A DNA stretch of 12,512 nt from Pseudomonadota bacterium (GTDB lineage: Bacteria; Pseudomonadota; Gammaproteobacteria; Burkholderiales; Burkholderiaceae). The stretch spans positions 1-12,512 of the forward strand of contig JAEZQX010000023.1 of assembly GCA_023441105.1 (NCBI GenBank). Direction: 5' to 3'. Below are positions 1 through 8,702 of this stretch, piece after piece; position 1 is the first letter of the stretch; every line of letters starts with the position of its first letter. A model generated the notes under the pieces. That model had not been told where the DNA came from. It was given only the letters and a program-made list of their open reading frames with translations, and made no database searches. A program made the position numbers and the translations under genes.

Positions 1-26
1 CCCCCCCTTGGGGTCGAGGGGGCCGC

Positions 27-63
27 GCCGCCAGAGGCCGGGCAAAGCCCGATCCTCGGCGGC
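27..63 (+). other. Imperfect 15-bp stem-loop in the leader upstream of murA
   Basis: Bases 27-32 pair with 58-63, 34-37 with 54-57 and 39-43 with 47-51, closed by an AAA loop at 44-46. There is a bulged A at 33 and a small internal loop (38 against 52-53). All 15 pairs are Watson-Crick and 14 are G-C. No T tract follows, so it is not a classical intrinsic terminator for +-strand transcripts. It could be the 3' end structure of an upstream transcript or part of a murA leader. The pairing is read directly; the function is unknown. Confidence 0.5.
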
Positions 64-106
64 CGCTGGGTGTGCAGCGTTGCTCACATGCGCCTTTCGC
101 CGGTGT

Positions 107-123
107 GGATGCAGCTTGCATCC
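107..123. repeat. Perfect 7-bp inverted repeat with 3-base spacer, possible operator
   Basis: GGATGCA at 107-113 is the exact reverse complement of TGCATCC at 117-123, separated by GCT. It lies 47 bases before the murA start codon, in the only non-coding region ahead of the whole + strand gene run. The short spacer and symmetry fit a dimeric regulator site at least as well as an RNA hairpin, because a 3-base loop is tight. No regulator can be named from sequence alone. Confidence 0.4.
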
Positions 124-169
124 GGCAACCTGACTATCAGCCATTCTCCTGTCTCCGAGGCGCAGCTGC

Positions 170-1477
170 ATGGACAAGCTGAAGATTAGCGGCGGGCGCC
201 GGTTGCGGGGGGAGGTCGAGGCGTCGGGGGCGAAGAATGCCGCCTTGCCGATTCTTTGCGCGAGCCTGCTGACGGCAGACGGGCTGGCACTCGAGAACGT
301 GCCGCAGCTGCAGGACATCGCCACCACCGTGCGGCTCCTGTCGCTGCTCGGGGTGGGGATCGAGCGCAACGGTGATTCGATGCATCTCGATGCTTCGTCG
401 GTAGGGAGCACGGAAGCGCCTTACGAGCTGGTCAAGACGATGCGCGCCGCCATCCTGGTGCTGGGGCCGCTGCTGGCCCGCTTCGGCGAGGCGCGGGTGT
501 CGCTGCCGGGAGGCTGCGCCATCGGCCAGCGCCCAATCGACCAGCACATCAAGGGCCTGCAGGCGATGGGCGCGAAGATCGACATCGAGCAGGGCTATGT
601 CGTCGCCCGCGCGTCGCGCCTCAAGGGTGCGCGCATCGTCACCGACATGGTCACCGTCACCGGGACTGAGAACCTGATGATGGCGGCCTGCCTCGCCGAC
701 GGCGAGACCCTGATCGAGAACGCCGCGCGCGAGCCGGAGGTGCTGGACCTGGCCAACGTGCTGATCGCGATGGGTGCCCGCATCCACGGTGCCGGCAGCG
801 ACCGGGTGGTGATCGAGGGTGTCGAGCGCCTGCACGGCGCGCAGCACCGGATCATGGCGGACCGGATAGAGACCGGCACCTTCCTGTGCGCCGCGGCGGC
901 CTGCGGCGGCGACGTGGTCGTGCGCAAGATCGAACCGTGGGCGCTGGATGCAACGCTGGACAAGCTGCGCGAGACCGGGGCGCAGGTCACGACCGGCGAC
1001 GACTGGGTGCGCCTGGCAATCGGCCGGCGGCCGAAGGCGGTGACCTTGCGGACCGCGCCTTATCCGGGCTTCGCCACCGACATGCAGGCGCAGTTCATGG
1101 CATTGAACTGCGTCGCCGAAGGCACCGGCGTGATCACCGAGACGATCTTCGAGAACCGCTTCATGCACGTGCAGGAGCTGCTGCGGCTGGGCGCGGACAT
1201 CCGGATCGAGGGCAACACGGCGGTGGTGATCGGCGCCGACCATCTCTCGGGCGCCACCGTCATGGCAACCGACCTGCGCGCCTCCGCCAGCCTGGTGATC
1301 GCCGGCCTCTGCGCCGGCGGCAGCACCCTGGTCGAGCGCATCTATCACCTCGACCGGGGCTACGCGCAGATGGAGCTGAAGCTCGCCGCACTCGGCGCGC
1401 AGGTCGAGCGCATCGGCACGCCACCGCAGCCGCGCTTCGGGCGCCGCGCCGGCGACCGCGCGGCCGATCCGCATTGA
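170..1477 (+). CDS. murA: UDP-N-acetylglucosamine 1-carboxyvinyltransferase (MurA)
   Basis: This cytoplasmic enzyme transfers enolpyruvate from phosphoenolpyruvate to UDP-GlcNAc, the first committed step of peptidoglycan synthesis and the target of fosfomycin. The 435-residue product shows the UDP-GlcNAc site SGAKNAALP (Lys22, Asn23), the active-site loop [10 protein letters not shown] with catalytic Cys116, and GFATDMQAQ with the conserved acid Asp304. Cys116 predicts fosfomycin sensitivity, unlike the Cys-to-Asp variants. The ATG at 170 has a GAGG ribosome site at 157-160, nine bases upstream. Family members usually run about 417-420 residues; the extra length is a basic, Pro/Arg-rich C-terminal tail from about residue 417. 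The gene ends 13 bases before hisG and its stop lies within the hisG ribosome site, so the two are probably co-transcribed. murA next to hisG is a familiar betaproteobacterial order. Confidence 0.97.
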   Translation: MDKLKISGGRRLRGEVEASGAKNAALPILCASLLTADGLALENVPQLQDIATTVRLLSLLGVGIERNGDSMHLDASSVGSTEAPYELVKTMRAAILVLGPLLARFGEARVSLPGGCAIGQRPIDQHIKGLQAMGAKIDIEQGYVVARASRLKGARIVTDMVTVTGTENLMMAACLADGETLIENAAREPEVLDLANVLIAMGARIHGAGSDRVVIEGVERLHGAQHRIMADRIETGTFLCAAAACGGDVVVRKIEPWALDATLDKLRETGAQVTTGDDWVRLAIGRRPKAVTLRTAPYPGFATDMQAQFMALNCVAEGTGVITETIFENRFMHVQELLRLGADIRIEGNTAVVIGADHLSGATVMATDLRASASLVIAGLCAGGSTLVERIYHLDRGYAQMELKLAALGAQVERIGTPPQPRFGRRAGDRAADPH

Positions 1478-1490
1478 GGATGCGCCACGC

Positions 1491-2150
1491 ATGCTGACGC
1501 TGGCACTGTCCAAGGGCCGCATCCTCGACGACACCGCGGGGCTGCTGCAGCGCTGCGGCATCGTCATCGATCCGGCGCTCGCGGATTCGCGCAAGCTGAT
1601 CCTCCCCACCGGCGACCCGAATCTGCGGCTGCTGATCGTGCGCGCGACCGACGTGCCGACCTACGTGCAGTACGGCGCCGCCGACCTCGGCATCGCCGGC
1701 AAGGACGTCATGCTCGAGCACGGCGGCGAGGGCCTCTACCAGCCGGTCGATCTCGAGATCGGCCGCTGCCGGATGTGCGTGGCGGCGCCAGTCGGGTTCG
1801 ACTATGACAGCGCCGTGCAACGGGGCGCGCGCCTGCGGGTCGCCACCAAGTACGTCAACGTCGCCAGCCGGCATTTCGCCCGCAAGGGCGTGCACATCGA
1901 CCTGATCAAGCTCTATGGTTCGATGGAGCTCGCGCCGCTGGTAGGCCTGGCCGACGCGATCGTGGACGTGGTCTCCACCGGCAGCACCTTGAAGGCCAAC
2001 AACCTGGTGGCGGTCGAGGAGATCATGCCGATCTCCGCCAGGCTGATCGTCAACCAGGCGGCGCTCAAGATGCGCCAGGCGGCGCTGGCGCCGCTCATCG
2101 GGGCGCTCGAGAAGGCGGTTTCCTCCTCATCGACGCAGCAGGCATCATGA
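1491..2150 (+). CDS. hisG: ATP phosphoribosyltransferase, short catalytic form (HisG_S)
   Basis: It condenses ATP with PRPP to phosphoribosyl-ATP, the first and feedback-controlled step of histidine synthesis. The 219-residue product has the N-terminal LALSKGR motif, the DLGIAGKDV segment and the PRPP-binding loop [13 protein letters not shown] at about residues 158-170. The length matches the short HisG class, which lacks the C-terminal ACT-like regulatory domain. In that class activity and histidine inhibition depend on a separate HisZ subunit, and no hisZ lies in this window. The ATG at 1491 follows GAGGA at 1476-1480, which overlaps the murA stop. The 3' end overlaps the next gene by four bases (ATGA), so translational coupling is likely. 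A Ser/Gln-rich tail closes the protein. Confidence 0.97.
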   Translation: MLTLALSKGRILDDTAGLLQRCGIVIDPALADSRKLILPTGDPNLRLLIVRATDVPTYVQYGAADLGIAGKDVMLEHGGEGLYQPVDLEIGRCRMCVAAPVGFDYDSAVQRGARLRVATKYVNVASRHFARKGVHIDLIKLYGSMELAPLVGLADAIVDVVSTGSTLKANNLVAVEEIMPISARLIVNQAALKMRQAALAPLIGALEKAVSSSSTQQAS

Positions 2151-4621
2151 TCAACCGGCTCGACATCGGCGACCGCGACTTCGACGCCCGGCTGGACCGG
2201 CTGCTGGCGTGGGAGCCGGAGCACGACCAGGCGATCGAGCAATCGGTGAAGGCGATCATCGCCGACGTCCGCCGGCGGGGCGACGAAGCGCTGCTCGACT
2301 ACACGCGCCGCTTCGACCGGCTCGACTGTCGCGACGCCGCCGGGCTTCGGCTGGCACCGGCGGAGTTGCAGGCGGCGCTGGCCGGGCTGCCGGCCGCGCA
2401 GCGGGACGCGCTGGAGACCGCGGCCGAGCGGATCCGCCGCTATCACGTCCATCAGAAGGGCGAGTCCTGGTCGTACGTCGAGGCCGACGGCACGCGGCTC
2501 GGCCAACGGGTGCTGCCGATCGACCGCGTCGGCCTCTACGTGCCCGGCGGCAAGGCGGCCTATCCGTCGTCGGTGCTGATGAACGCGATTCCCGCGCGGG
2601 TCGCAGGGGTGCGAGAGCTGGCCATGGTGGTGCCGACGCCGGACGGCACGCGCAACCCGCTGGTGCTGGCCGCCGCCTGCATCGCGGGCGTCGACGAGGT
2701 CTACACCATCGGCGGCGCCCATGCGGTGGCCGCGTTGGCCTTCGGCACCGCCTCGATCCGCCCGGTCGACAAGATCGTCGGTCCGGGCAACGCCTACGTG
2801 GCCCTCGCCAAGCGCGAGGTCTTCGGCACCGTGGGCATCGACATGATCGCCGGTCCGTCCGAGATCCTGGTGGTCAGCGACGGCTCGGTGCCGGCCGACT
2901 GGGTGGCGATGGACCTGTTCTCGCAGGCCGAGCACGACGAGATGGCCCAGGCGATCCTGATTTCCGACGACGCCGCCTTCCTCGACGCCGTCGCCGCCTC
3001 CATCGGCCGCCAGCTGGGTGCCATGCCGCGCCAGGACGTGATCGCCCGGTCGTTGCAGGACCGGGGCGCGCTGGTGCGGGTCGACGACCTGGCGCAGGCC
3101 GCGGACCTGGTGAACCGGGTCGCGCCGGAGCACCTGGAGCTGGCGGTGCAGGACGCCCGGCCCCTGCTCGAACGCATCCGCCACGCCGGCGCGATCTTCG
3201 TCGGCCGCTATTCCTCGGAATCGATCGGCGACTACTGCGCCGGCCCCAGCCATGTGCTGCCCACCATGCGCACGCCGCGGTTCTCCTCGCCGCTGGGGGT
3301 GCCGGACTTCCAGAAGCGCTCGAGCCTGATCGAGGCCTCGCAGGCTGGTGCCGGCACGCTCGGACGGCTGGCGGCGGTGCTCGCCCGCGGCGAAGGGCTG
3401 GAGGCGCATGCGCGCAGCGCCGAGTACCGGCTCGACGATCCAGCCGCAGCCGGGGCGCCGGCAGGCTCGTCCCCGGCGGCTGCGACCGGCGCGAGTGCGG
3501 CCGCCGGCATCGCCGCGCGGCTGGTGCGCTCCGACATCCTGCAGATGTCGAGCTACCACGTGCCCGACGCAACCGGGCTGCTCAAGCTCGATGCGATGGA
3601 GAATCCGTTCGACCTGCCGCCGGCGCTCCGCGCGACGCTGGGCCGGCGGCTTGCGGACGTCGCCCTCAACCGCTATCCGGTACCGACCTACAGCGGCCTC
3701 AAGGAGGCGATCCGCAACTGCTTCGGCATCCCGGCAAATGCCGGGCTCGTGCTGGGCAACGGCTCCGACGAGCTGATCACGATGCTGGTGACGATGCTGA
3801 ACCAGCCGGGCGCGACGGTGCTGGCGCCGCTGCCGACCTTCGTCATGTATTCCATGTCGTCGCAGTTCGCCCGCATGAAGTTCGCCGGTGTCGACCTCGA
3901 CCCGTCGTTCCAGCTCGACCTGCCGGCGATGCTGGCCGCCATCGATCGGCACCAGCCGGCGCTGGTCTTCATCGCCTATCCGAACAATCCGACCGGCAAC
4001 TGCTTCTCGCGCGCAGCGGTGGAGCAGATCCTGCGGCGCGCGCCGGGGCTGGTGGTGCTGGACGAGGCCTACGAGCCGTTCGCGCCGGACAGCTGGCTGC
4101 CGCGGCTGGCGGAGTTTCCGAACCTGGCGATCATGCGGACCGTGTCCAAGCTCGGCCTGGCTGGTGCCCGCCTCGGCTATCTTGCCGCTGCGCCAGGCTG
4201 GACCGAGCAACTGGAGAAGGTCAGGCCGCCCTACAACATCGGCGTGCTCAACGAGGCGGCGGTCGCCTTCGCCCTCGAGCATGCCGAGGTCTTCGCGGAC
4301 CAGGCCCGGACGATCCGCGACGAGCGCGAAACCCTGGCGGCCGAACTGCGCGGGCTGCTGGGCCAGGGACTCGACACGGTGTTCGACTCGCAGGCCAACT
4401 TCGTCCTGGTCCGGGTGGCGGAGGCTGCCGGAGCGCCGACCGGCGGCATCTCGGCAGGTGCAGACGTTGCCCGCCGGATGCGGGAATCGGGTGTGCTGAT
4501 CAAGGACGTCGGTAGAATGCACCCGATGCTGCTGAATTGCCTGAGGCTGACGGTCGGCGCACCGGACGAGAACCGCCGCATGCTGGCGGCCCTGCGTCAG
4601 GCGCTGACGCAACGAGCGTGA
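2147..4621 (+). CDS. hisDC: Bifunctional HisD-HisC fusion: histidinol dehydrogenase / histidinol-phosphate aminotransferase
   Basis: One uninterrupted 824-residue frame carries two enzymes usually encoded separately. Residues 1-430 are histidinol dehydrogenase, a zinc enzyme that oxidises L-histidinol to L-histidine with two NAD+. By alignment with the E. coli enzyme its zinc ligands are Gln260, His263, Asp362 and His421, and its catalytic pair is Glu328-His329 in APEHLE. Residues 431-456 are an Ala/Gly/Pro/Ser-rich linker. Residues 457-824 are a class I/II PLP aminotransferase that converts imidazole-acetol phosphate and glutamate to histidinol phosphate. Its N-terminus is complete ([17 protein letters not shown]), followed by YPNNPTGN (Asn614), LDEAYEPF (Asp639, Tyr642), the PLP lysine in TVSKLGLAG (Lys668) and Arg675. 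Both halves are close to normal length (about 430 and 360). No stop codon or Shine-Dalgarno-preceded start is visible at the junction. The start overlaps the hisG stop as ATGA. A sequencing error joining two genes cannot be excluded from sequence alone, but the linker-like composition argues for a real fusion. Confidence 0.93.
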   Translation: MINRLDIGDRDFDARLDRLLAWEPEHDQAIEQSVKAIIADVRRRGDEALLDYTRRFDRLDCRDAAGLRLAPAELQAALAGLPAAQRDALETAAERIRRYHVHQKGESWSYVEADGTRLGQRVLPIDRVGLYVPGGKAAYPSSVLMNAIPARVAGVRELAMVVPTPDGTRNPLVLAAACIAGVDEVYTIGGAHAVAALAFGTASIRPVDKIVGPGNAYVALAKREVFGTVGIDMIAGPSEILVVSDGSVPADWVAMDLFSQAEHDEMAQAILISDDAAFLDAVAASIGRQLGAMPRQDVIARSLQDRGALVRVDDLAQAADLVNRVAPEHLELAVQDARPLLERIRHAGAIFVGRYSSESIGDYCAGPSHVLPTMRTPRFSSPLGVPDFQKRSSLIEASQAGAGTLGRLAAVLARGEGLEAHARSAEYRLDDPAAAGAPAGSSPAAATGASAAAGIAARLVRSDILQMSSYHVPDATGLLKLDAMENPFDLPPALRATLGRRLADVALNRYPVPTYSGLKEAIRNCFGIPANAGLVLGNGSDELITMLVTMLNQPGATVLAPLPTFVMYSMSSQFARMKFAGVDLDPSFQLDLPAMLAAIDRHQPALVFIAYPNNPTGNCFSRAAVEQILRRAPGLVVLDEAYEPFAPDSWLPRLAEFPNLAIMRTVSKLGLAGARLGYLAAAPGWTEQLEKVRPPYNIGVLNEAAVAFALEHAEVFADQARTIRDERETLAAELRGLLGQGLDTVFDSQANFVLVRVAEAAGAPTGGISAGADVARRMRESGVLIKDVGRMHPMLLNCLRLTVGAPDENRRMLAALRQALTQRA
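3437..3514 (+). other. Low-complexity interdomain linker of the HisD-HisC fusion
   Basis: About 26 codons (residues 431-456) separate the last conserved HisD segment ([10 protein letters not shown]) from the first HisC segment (RLVRSDILQ). The translation is almost entirely Ala, Gly, Pro, Ser and Thr, typical of a flexible tether. Possible HisC start codons in the same frame are GTG at 3524 and ATG at 3545, and neither has a purine-rich ribosome site upstream. The domain boundaries are estimates from family length and motifs. Confidence 0.8.
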
Positions 4622-4629
4622 TCCCGACG

Positions 4630-5229
4630 ATGGCCGACACCATGCGCAGCGCAGAAGTCACCCGCAACACCGCCGAGACCCGCATCCGGGTCAAGCTGAA
4701 CCTCGACGGCGACGGCACGGCCAAGCTGGCGAGCGGCGTGCCCTTCCTCGACCACATGCTCGACCAGGTCGCGCGCCACGGCCTCGTGGACCTGGAGGTC
4801 GAGGCCGACGGCGACCTGCACATCGATGCCCACCACACGGTGGAGGACGTCGGCATCTGCCTCGGCCAGGCCATCGCGAAGGCCATCGGCGACAAGCGCG
4901 GCGTGCGCCGCTACGGCCACGCCTACGTGCCGCTCGACGAGGCGCTTTCGCGGGTGGTGGTGGACTTCTCCGGCAGGCCCGGCCTCACCTGGCAGGTGGA
5001 GTTCACCCGCGCGATGATCGGCCAGTTCGACGTCGACCTGTCGCGCGAGTTCTTCCAGGGGCTGGTCAATCACGCGCAGATGACGGTGCACATCGACAAC
5101 CTGCGCGGCGACAACGCGCACCACCAGTGCGAGACCATCTTCAAGGCCTTCGGCCGGGCGTTGCGGATGGCCGCGGAGCCCGACCCGCGGGCGGCATCGT
5201 CCATCCCCTCCACCAAGGGAAGCCTGTGA
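4630..5229 (+). CDS. hisB: Imidazoleglycerol-phosphate dehydratase, single-domain HisB
   Basis: It dehydrates imidazole glycerol phosphate to imidazole-acetol phosphate using manganese. The 199-residue product has both metal-binding repeats, AHHTVED at residues 67-73 and NAHHQCE at 162-168, plus FLDHML and the C-terminal PSTKGSL. There is no N-terminal HAD phosphatase domain, so this is not the enterobacterial HisNB fusion and histidinol-phosphate phosphatase must be encoded elsewhere. The start is uncertain among three in-frame codons: GTG at 4618 overlapping the hisDC stop as GTGA, ATG at 4630 (chosen), and ATG at 4642, which best matches the usual MRxAEVxRNT family start. None has a good Shine-Dalgarno sequence, so translation probably depends on ribosomes finishing hisDC. 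A longer in-frame extension inside hisDC is rejected. Confidence 0.95.
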   Translation: MADTMRSAEVTRNTAETRIRVKLNLDGDGTAKLASGVPFLDHMLDQVARHGLVDLEVEADGDLHIDAHHTVEDVGICLGQAIAKAIGDKRGVRRYGHAYVPLDEALSRVVVDFSGRPGLTWQVEFTRAMIGQFDVDLSREFFQGLVNHAQMTVHIDNLRGDNAHHQCETIFKAFGRALRMAAEPDPRAASSIPSTKGSL

Positions 5230-5236
5230 GCGCGGG

Positions 5237-5866
5237 ATGACGATCGCAGTCGTGGACTACGGCATGGGCAACCTGCGGTCGGTCGCCAAGGCCCTCGAGC
5301 ATGTCAGCCCGAAGTCCCGGGTCGTCATCACCAGCGACGCTGCCACCGTGCGCCGCGCCGAGCGGGTCGTCTTTCCGGGGCAGGGCGCCATGCCCGACTG
5401 CATGCGCTACCTCGCCGAGAGCCGGCTGACGGAAGCGGTGCTGGAGGCGGCCGCCACCAAGCCGCTGTTCGGCGTCTGCGTCGGCGAGCAGATGCTGTTC
5501 GAGCGCAGCGAGGAGGGGGACACCGCCGGCCTCGGCGTGCTGGCCGGCAAGGTGGTGCGTTTCGATGCCGGCGCGATGCAGCAGGCGGGCGGGCTCAAGG
5601 TGCCGCACATGGGTTGGAACCGCGTGCACCAGTGCACGCCGCACCCGATGTGGCAGGGTATCGCGCAGGACGACTTCTTCTATTTCGTCCACAGCTACTA
5701 CGTGGCGCCGGCGGATCCGGCCATCGAGACCGGCCGGACCCGCTACGGCCTGGGCTTTACCTGCGCGGTGGCCCAAGCTAACATTTTCGCGACACAATTC
5801 CACCCCGAGAAGAGCGCGGCCAGCGGGCTGCGCCTTTACGAGAATTTCATCCACTGGCAGCCCTGA
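5237..5866 (+). CDS. hisH: Imidazole glycerol phosphate synthase, glutamine amidotransferase subunit HisH
   Basis: HisH hydrolyses glutamine and passes ammonia to HisF in the heterodimeric synthase, which makes imidazole glycerol phosphate and AICAR. The 209-residue product shows the class I amidotransferase triad: Cys81 in LFGVCVGEQ, and His189 and Glu191 in QFHPEKS. The oxyanion segment reads [10 protein letters not shown]. It begins seven bases after the hisB stop, with only a weak G-rich sequence before the ATG. Its partner hisF lies one gene further on, with hisA between, which is the common hisH-hisA-hisF order. Confidence 0.97.
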   Translation: MTIAVVDYGMGNLRSVAKALEHVSPKSRVVITSDAATVRRAERVVFPGQGAMPDCMRYLAESRLTEAVLEAAATKPLFGVCVGEQMLFERSEEGDTAGLGVLAGKVVRFDAGAMQQAGGLKVPHMGWNRVHQCTPHPMWQGIAQDDFFYFVHSYYVAPADPAIETGRTRYGLGFTCAVAQANIFATQFHPEKSAASGLRLYENFIHWQP

Positions 5867-5886
5867 GCGGCTGGCGCCCACAACCC

Positions 5887-6621
5887 ATGTTGTTGATACC
5901 TGCAATCGATCTGAAGGACGGACGTTGCGTCCGCCTGAAGCAAGGCGACCTCCAGCAGGAGACGATCTTTTCGGAGGAGCCCGAGAAGGTGGCGAGCCAT
6001 TGGCTCGAGATGGGTGCCGAACGAATCCACCTGGTCGACTTGAACGGTGCGGTGGCCGGCAAGCCCCAGAACTCGGCCGCGGTGCGGGCCATCGTCGATG
6101 CGGTCGGCTCGGAAGTGCCGGTCCAGCTCGGCGGCGGCATCCGTTCGCTCGAGACGATCGAGCGCTACCTGGACAGTGGCGTCAGCTACGTGATCATCGG
6201 CACCGCAGCCGTGAAGAGCCCTGGTTTCCTGCACGACGCCTGCAATGCCTTCCCCGGCCAGGTCATCGTCGGCCTCGATGCCCGCGACGGCAAGGTTGCC
6301 ACGGACGGCTGGAGCAAGTTGACCCGGCATGAGGTGCTGGACCTGGCGCGCAAGTTCGAGGGCTACGGCATCGAGGGGATCATCTACACGGACATCGGCC
6401 GCGACGGCATGATGACCGGCGTCAACATCGAGGCCACGGTGAAGCTGGCTCAGGCGGTAAGCGTGCCGGTCTTCGCCTCCGGCGGTGTCACCAACCTCGA
6501 CGACATCGACAAGTTGCTCGCGGTCGAGTCCGAAGGCATCGAGGGCGTGATCCTCGGCCGCTCGCTCTACGAAGGAACGCTGGATTTCGCGGCTGCGCTC
6601 GAGCGCACCGGCGTCGTCTAG
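5887..6621 (+). CDS. hisA: Phosphoribosylformimino-AICAR-phosphate isomerase (HisA)
   Basis: It catalyses the Amadori rearrangement of ProFAR to PRFAR, the substrate of HisHF. The 244-residue TIM barrel has the catalytic aspartates expected for the family: Asp8 in PAIDLKDG and Asp131 in [11 protein letters not shown]. Phosphate-binding glycine motifs are QLGGGIRS at about residue 80 and FASGGVTN near the C-terminus. Length is normal. It starts 20 bases after hisH, and the bases before the ATG are C/A-rich with no recognisable Shine-Dalgarno sequence. The fold is an internally duplicated half-barrel, homologous to HisF downstream. Confidence 0.97.
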   Translation: MLLIPAIDLKDGRCVRLKQGDLQQETIFSEEPEKVASHWLEMGAERIHLVDLNGAVAGKPQNSAAVRAIVDAVGSEVPVQLGGGIRSLETIERYLDSGVSYVIIGTAAVKSPGFLHDACNAFPGQVIVGLDARDGKVATDGWSKLTRHEVLDLARKFEGYGIEGIIYTDIGRDGMMTGVNIEATVKLAQAVSVPVFASGGVTNLDDIDKLLAVESEGIEGVILGRSLYEGTLDFAAALERTGVV

Positions 6622-6630
6622 CGTCACGCG

Positions 6631-7424
<794 letters not shown>

Positions 7425-7425
<1 letters not shown>

Positions 7426-7868
7426 TGGCTGCGCCCGCCGTGTCGTCCGACGTGTCACCCGCAGTGCCGGCCGCCGTGCCGGCCGGCGACTGGCTCGACG
7501 CCATCCGCTTCGACGAGCGCGGGCTGGTGACCGCCATCGCCCAGGAGGTGCTCACCCAGCGCATCCTGATGGTCGCCTGGATGGACCGGCAGGCGCTGGA
7601 GGAAACCGCCCGCACCGGCCGGGCGGTCTATTGGTCGCGTTCGCGCGGCCGGCTGTGGCGCAAGGGCGAGGAATCGGGCAACGTCCAGACGGTGCGGGAG
7701 ATCCGCACCGACTGCGACGGCGATGTGGTGTTGCTGAAGGTGGAACAGGCGGGCGGGGTCGCCTGCCATACCGGCCGCCATTCCTGCTTCTTCAATCTCC
7801 TGCAGGATGGGCGCTGGGTGGTGACCGACCCGGTTCTCGCCGATCCCGCCACGCTCTACCGGAAGTAG
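7425..7868 (+). CDS. hisI: Phosphoribosyl-AMP cyclohydrolase (HisI)
   Basis: It opens the adenine ring of phosphoribosyl-AMP to form ProFAR, the third pathway step, using zinc and magnesium. The 147-residue product contains [30 protein letters not shown], the acidic metal site TDCDGD (Asp96, Asp98, Asp100) and the zinc cysteines Cys97, Cys114 and Cys121 (last two in ACHTGRHSC). About 22 residues of Ala/Pro/Val/Ser-rich sequence precede the conserved domain. The ATG at 7425 shares its A with the hisF stop codon. No Shine-Dalgarno sequence is seen, so re-initiation after HisF is likely. HisI is separate from HisE here rather than a HisIE fusion. Confidence 0.96.
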
Positions 7869-7871
7869 CCG

Positions 7872-8258
7872 ATGAGCGCGCCGCCTTCCCAGCCACCTTC
7901 CCAGCCGCCGTCTCCGCCGGCGTCGTCTTCCCCGCCGGCATTCTCGCTGTCGCAGCTGGCCGACATCATCGAAGCGCGCCGCGGGGCGGATCCCGAGCGC
8001 AGCTACGTCGCGCGGCTGCTGGCTCGCGGCGAGGACGCCATCCTGAAGAAGATCGGCGAGGAAGCCACGGAAACCGTGATGGCTGCCAAGGATGCCGACA
8101 AGGCCCGGATCGTTGCGGAAACCGCCGACCTCTGGTTCCACAGCCTGGTCATGCTGGCACACTTCGGCCTGCGTCCGGAAGACGTGGTCGCGGAGCTGGC
8201 GCGACGCGAAGGCGTCTCCGGTCTCGAAGAGAAAGCCCGCCGCAGCGAGCGGGGATGA
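7872..8258 (+). CDS. hisE: Phosphoribosyl-ATP pyrophosphatase (HisE)
   Basis: It hydrolyses phosphoribosyl-ATP to phosphoribosyl-AMP and pyrophosphate, the second pathway step. The 128-residue product has the all-alpha, MazG-related motif [15 protein letters not shown] (metal acids Glu63, Glu64, Glu67) and AETADLWFH (Glu83, Asp86). Residues 2-23 are a Pro/Ser/Gln-rich tail that includes PPSQ repeats; the conserved domain begins near [10 protein letters not shown]. It starts three bases after the hisI stop, with GGAAG at 7861-7865 as a plausible ribosome site. The tail resembles an interdomain linker, notable because HisI and HisE are fused in many bacteria, but a stop codon separates them here. 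Confidence 0.96.
   Translation: MSAPPSQPPSQPPSPPASSSPPAFSLSQLADIIEARRGADPERSYVARLLARGEDAILKKIGEEATETVMAAKDADKARIVAETADLWFHSLVMLAHFGLRPEDVVAELARREGVSGLEEKARRSERG
7881..7916 (+). repeat. 12-bp tandem repeat at the 5' end of hisE, about three units
   Basis: Units at 7881-7892, 7893-7904 and 7905-7916 encode PPSQ, PPSQ and PPSP. The first two differ by one base and the third is diverged. The unit length keeps the reading frame, so copy-number change would only lengthen or shorten the disordered tail. It looks like a product of replication slippage. Confidence 0.7.
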
Positions 8259-8261
8259 GGG
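8257..8261 (+). promoter_or_regulatory. Ribosome binding site that fixes the hinT start
   Basis: GAGGG lies eight bases before the ATG at 8270 and overlaps the hisE stop codon. An earlier in-frame ATG at 8255, overlapping the hisE stop as ATGA, has weaker upstream sequence and would add only five residues. Confidence 0.6.
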
Positions 8262-8269
8262 AACCGTCG

Positions 8270-8632
8270 ATGGACAACAAGGACCTGGACCATAAGGATT
8301 GCCTGTTCTGCCGCATCGCCAAGGGGGAAATCCCCAGCCTGAAGGTGTACGAGGATGACGACATCCTTGCCTTCCACGACATCAATCCGGCCTGTGCGGT
8401 GCATTTCCTGATCATCCCGAAGACCCACCTGACCAACCTCTACGATGCCGACATGAGCCAGGCGCCCTTGCTCGGCAAGATGTTCGGCATGGCGGGCCGG
8501 CTGGCACGGGAGCAGGGCTGCGACGACGGCTTCCGTGCCGTGGTCAACAACGGCAGGGTGGGCAGGCAGGAGGTGTATCATCTTCACATCCACGTGATGG
8601 GCGGTCCGGATCCCCTGAAGTCCGGCCGTTGA
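8270..8632 (+). CDS. hinT: HIT-family purine nucleoside phosphoramidase (HinT)
   Basis: This small cytoplasmic protein of the histidine triad superfamily hydrolyses AMP-lysine and related phosphoramidates. The 120-residue product has the N-terminal CLFCRIAKGEIPS (CxxC at residues 11-14), the middle HDINPACAVHFLIIPK and the signature HLHIHVMGG (His104, His106, His108), with His106 the expected nucleophile. Length and motif order are those of bacterial HinT. It begins 11 bases after hisE, probably on the same transcript. A hinT homologue next to hisE and the tat genes is a recurring proteobacterial arrangement; no direct role in histidine synthesis is implied. Confidence 0.95.
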   Translation: MDNKDLDHKDCLFCRIAKGEIPSLKVYEDDDILAFHDINPACAVHFLIIPKTHLTNLYDADMSQAPLLGKMFGMAGRLAREQGCDDGFRAVVNNGRVGRQEVYHLHIHVMGGPDPLKSGR

Positions 8633-8702
8633 CAGTCGCGCCAGTCGCGTCCGGTGCCGGATAATGAAGGCCGGACGCCCAAGCCTGCAGGAGTCGTGAA
8701 CT

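Noticed and set aside
80..140. Sigma-70 promoter for murA (TTGCTC or TTGCAT with GACTAT)
   Set aside because: The spacings do not fit and the -10 matches are only about 3 of 6.
1..189. Open + frame from the window edge through 189, possibly the end of an upstream gene
   Set aside because: The translation has no recognisable family features, runs into murA in another frame and includes the hairpin region. It is likely non-coding, though a partial gene cannot be fully excluded.
1..1490. His leader peptide or attenuator with a run of histidine codons before hisG
   Set aside because: No run of CAC/CAT codons in a short frame followed by alternative hairpins was seen; hisG follows murA after 13 bases.
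3515..3560. A separate hisC start at GTG 3524 or ATG 3545
   Set aside because: Both are in frame with hisD with no stop between, neither has a ribosome site, and ATG 3545 would remove the start of the conserved HisC N-terminus. Internal initiation producing some free HisC is not excluded.
2209..4515. Long alternative + strand frame (about 768 codons) inside hisD-hisC
   Set aside because: Extremely Arg/Gly/Ala-rich shadow translation with no family motifs; the overlapping frame encodes HisD and HisC motifs throughout.
1913..4612. Very long antisense open frame (about 899 codons) opposite hisD-hisC, with similar ones at 137-1609 and 5836-7458
   Set aside because: High-G+C coding sequence leaves few stops on the opposite strand. 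The translations are Arg/His/Gly/Gln-rich with no recognisable domain, and the sense frames are clear enzymes.
4537..4629. Longer hisB frame starting inside hisC at 4537
   Set aside because: The extra residues match no HisB and overlap the conserved HisC C-terminus.
8629..8665. TTGACA at 8629-8634 and GATAAT at 8660-8665 as a tatA promoter
   Set aside because: The spacing is 25 bases, too long for a sigma-70 promoter (16-18), and TTGACA overlaps the hinT stop by chance.
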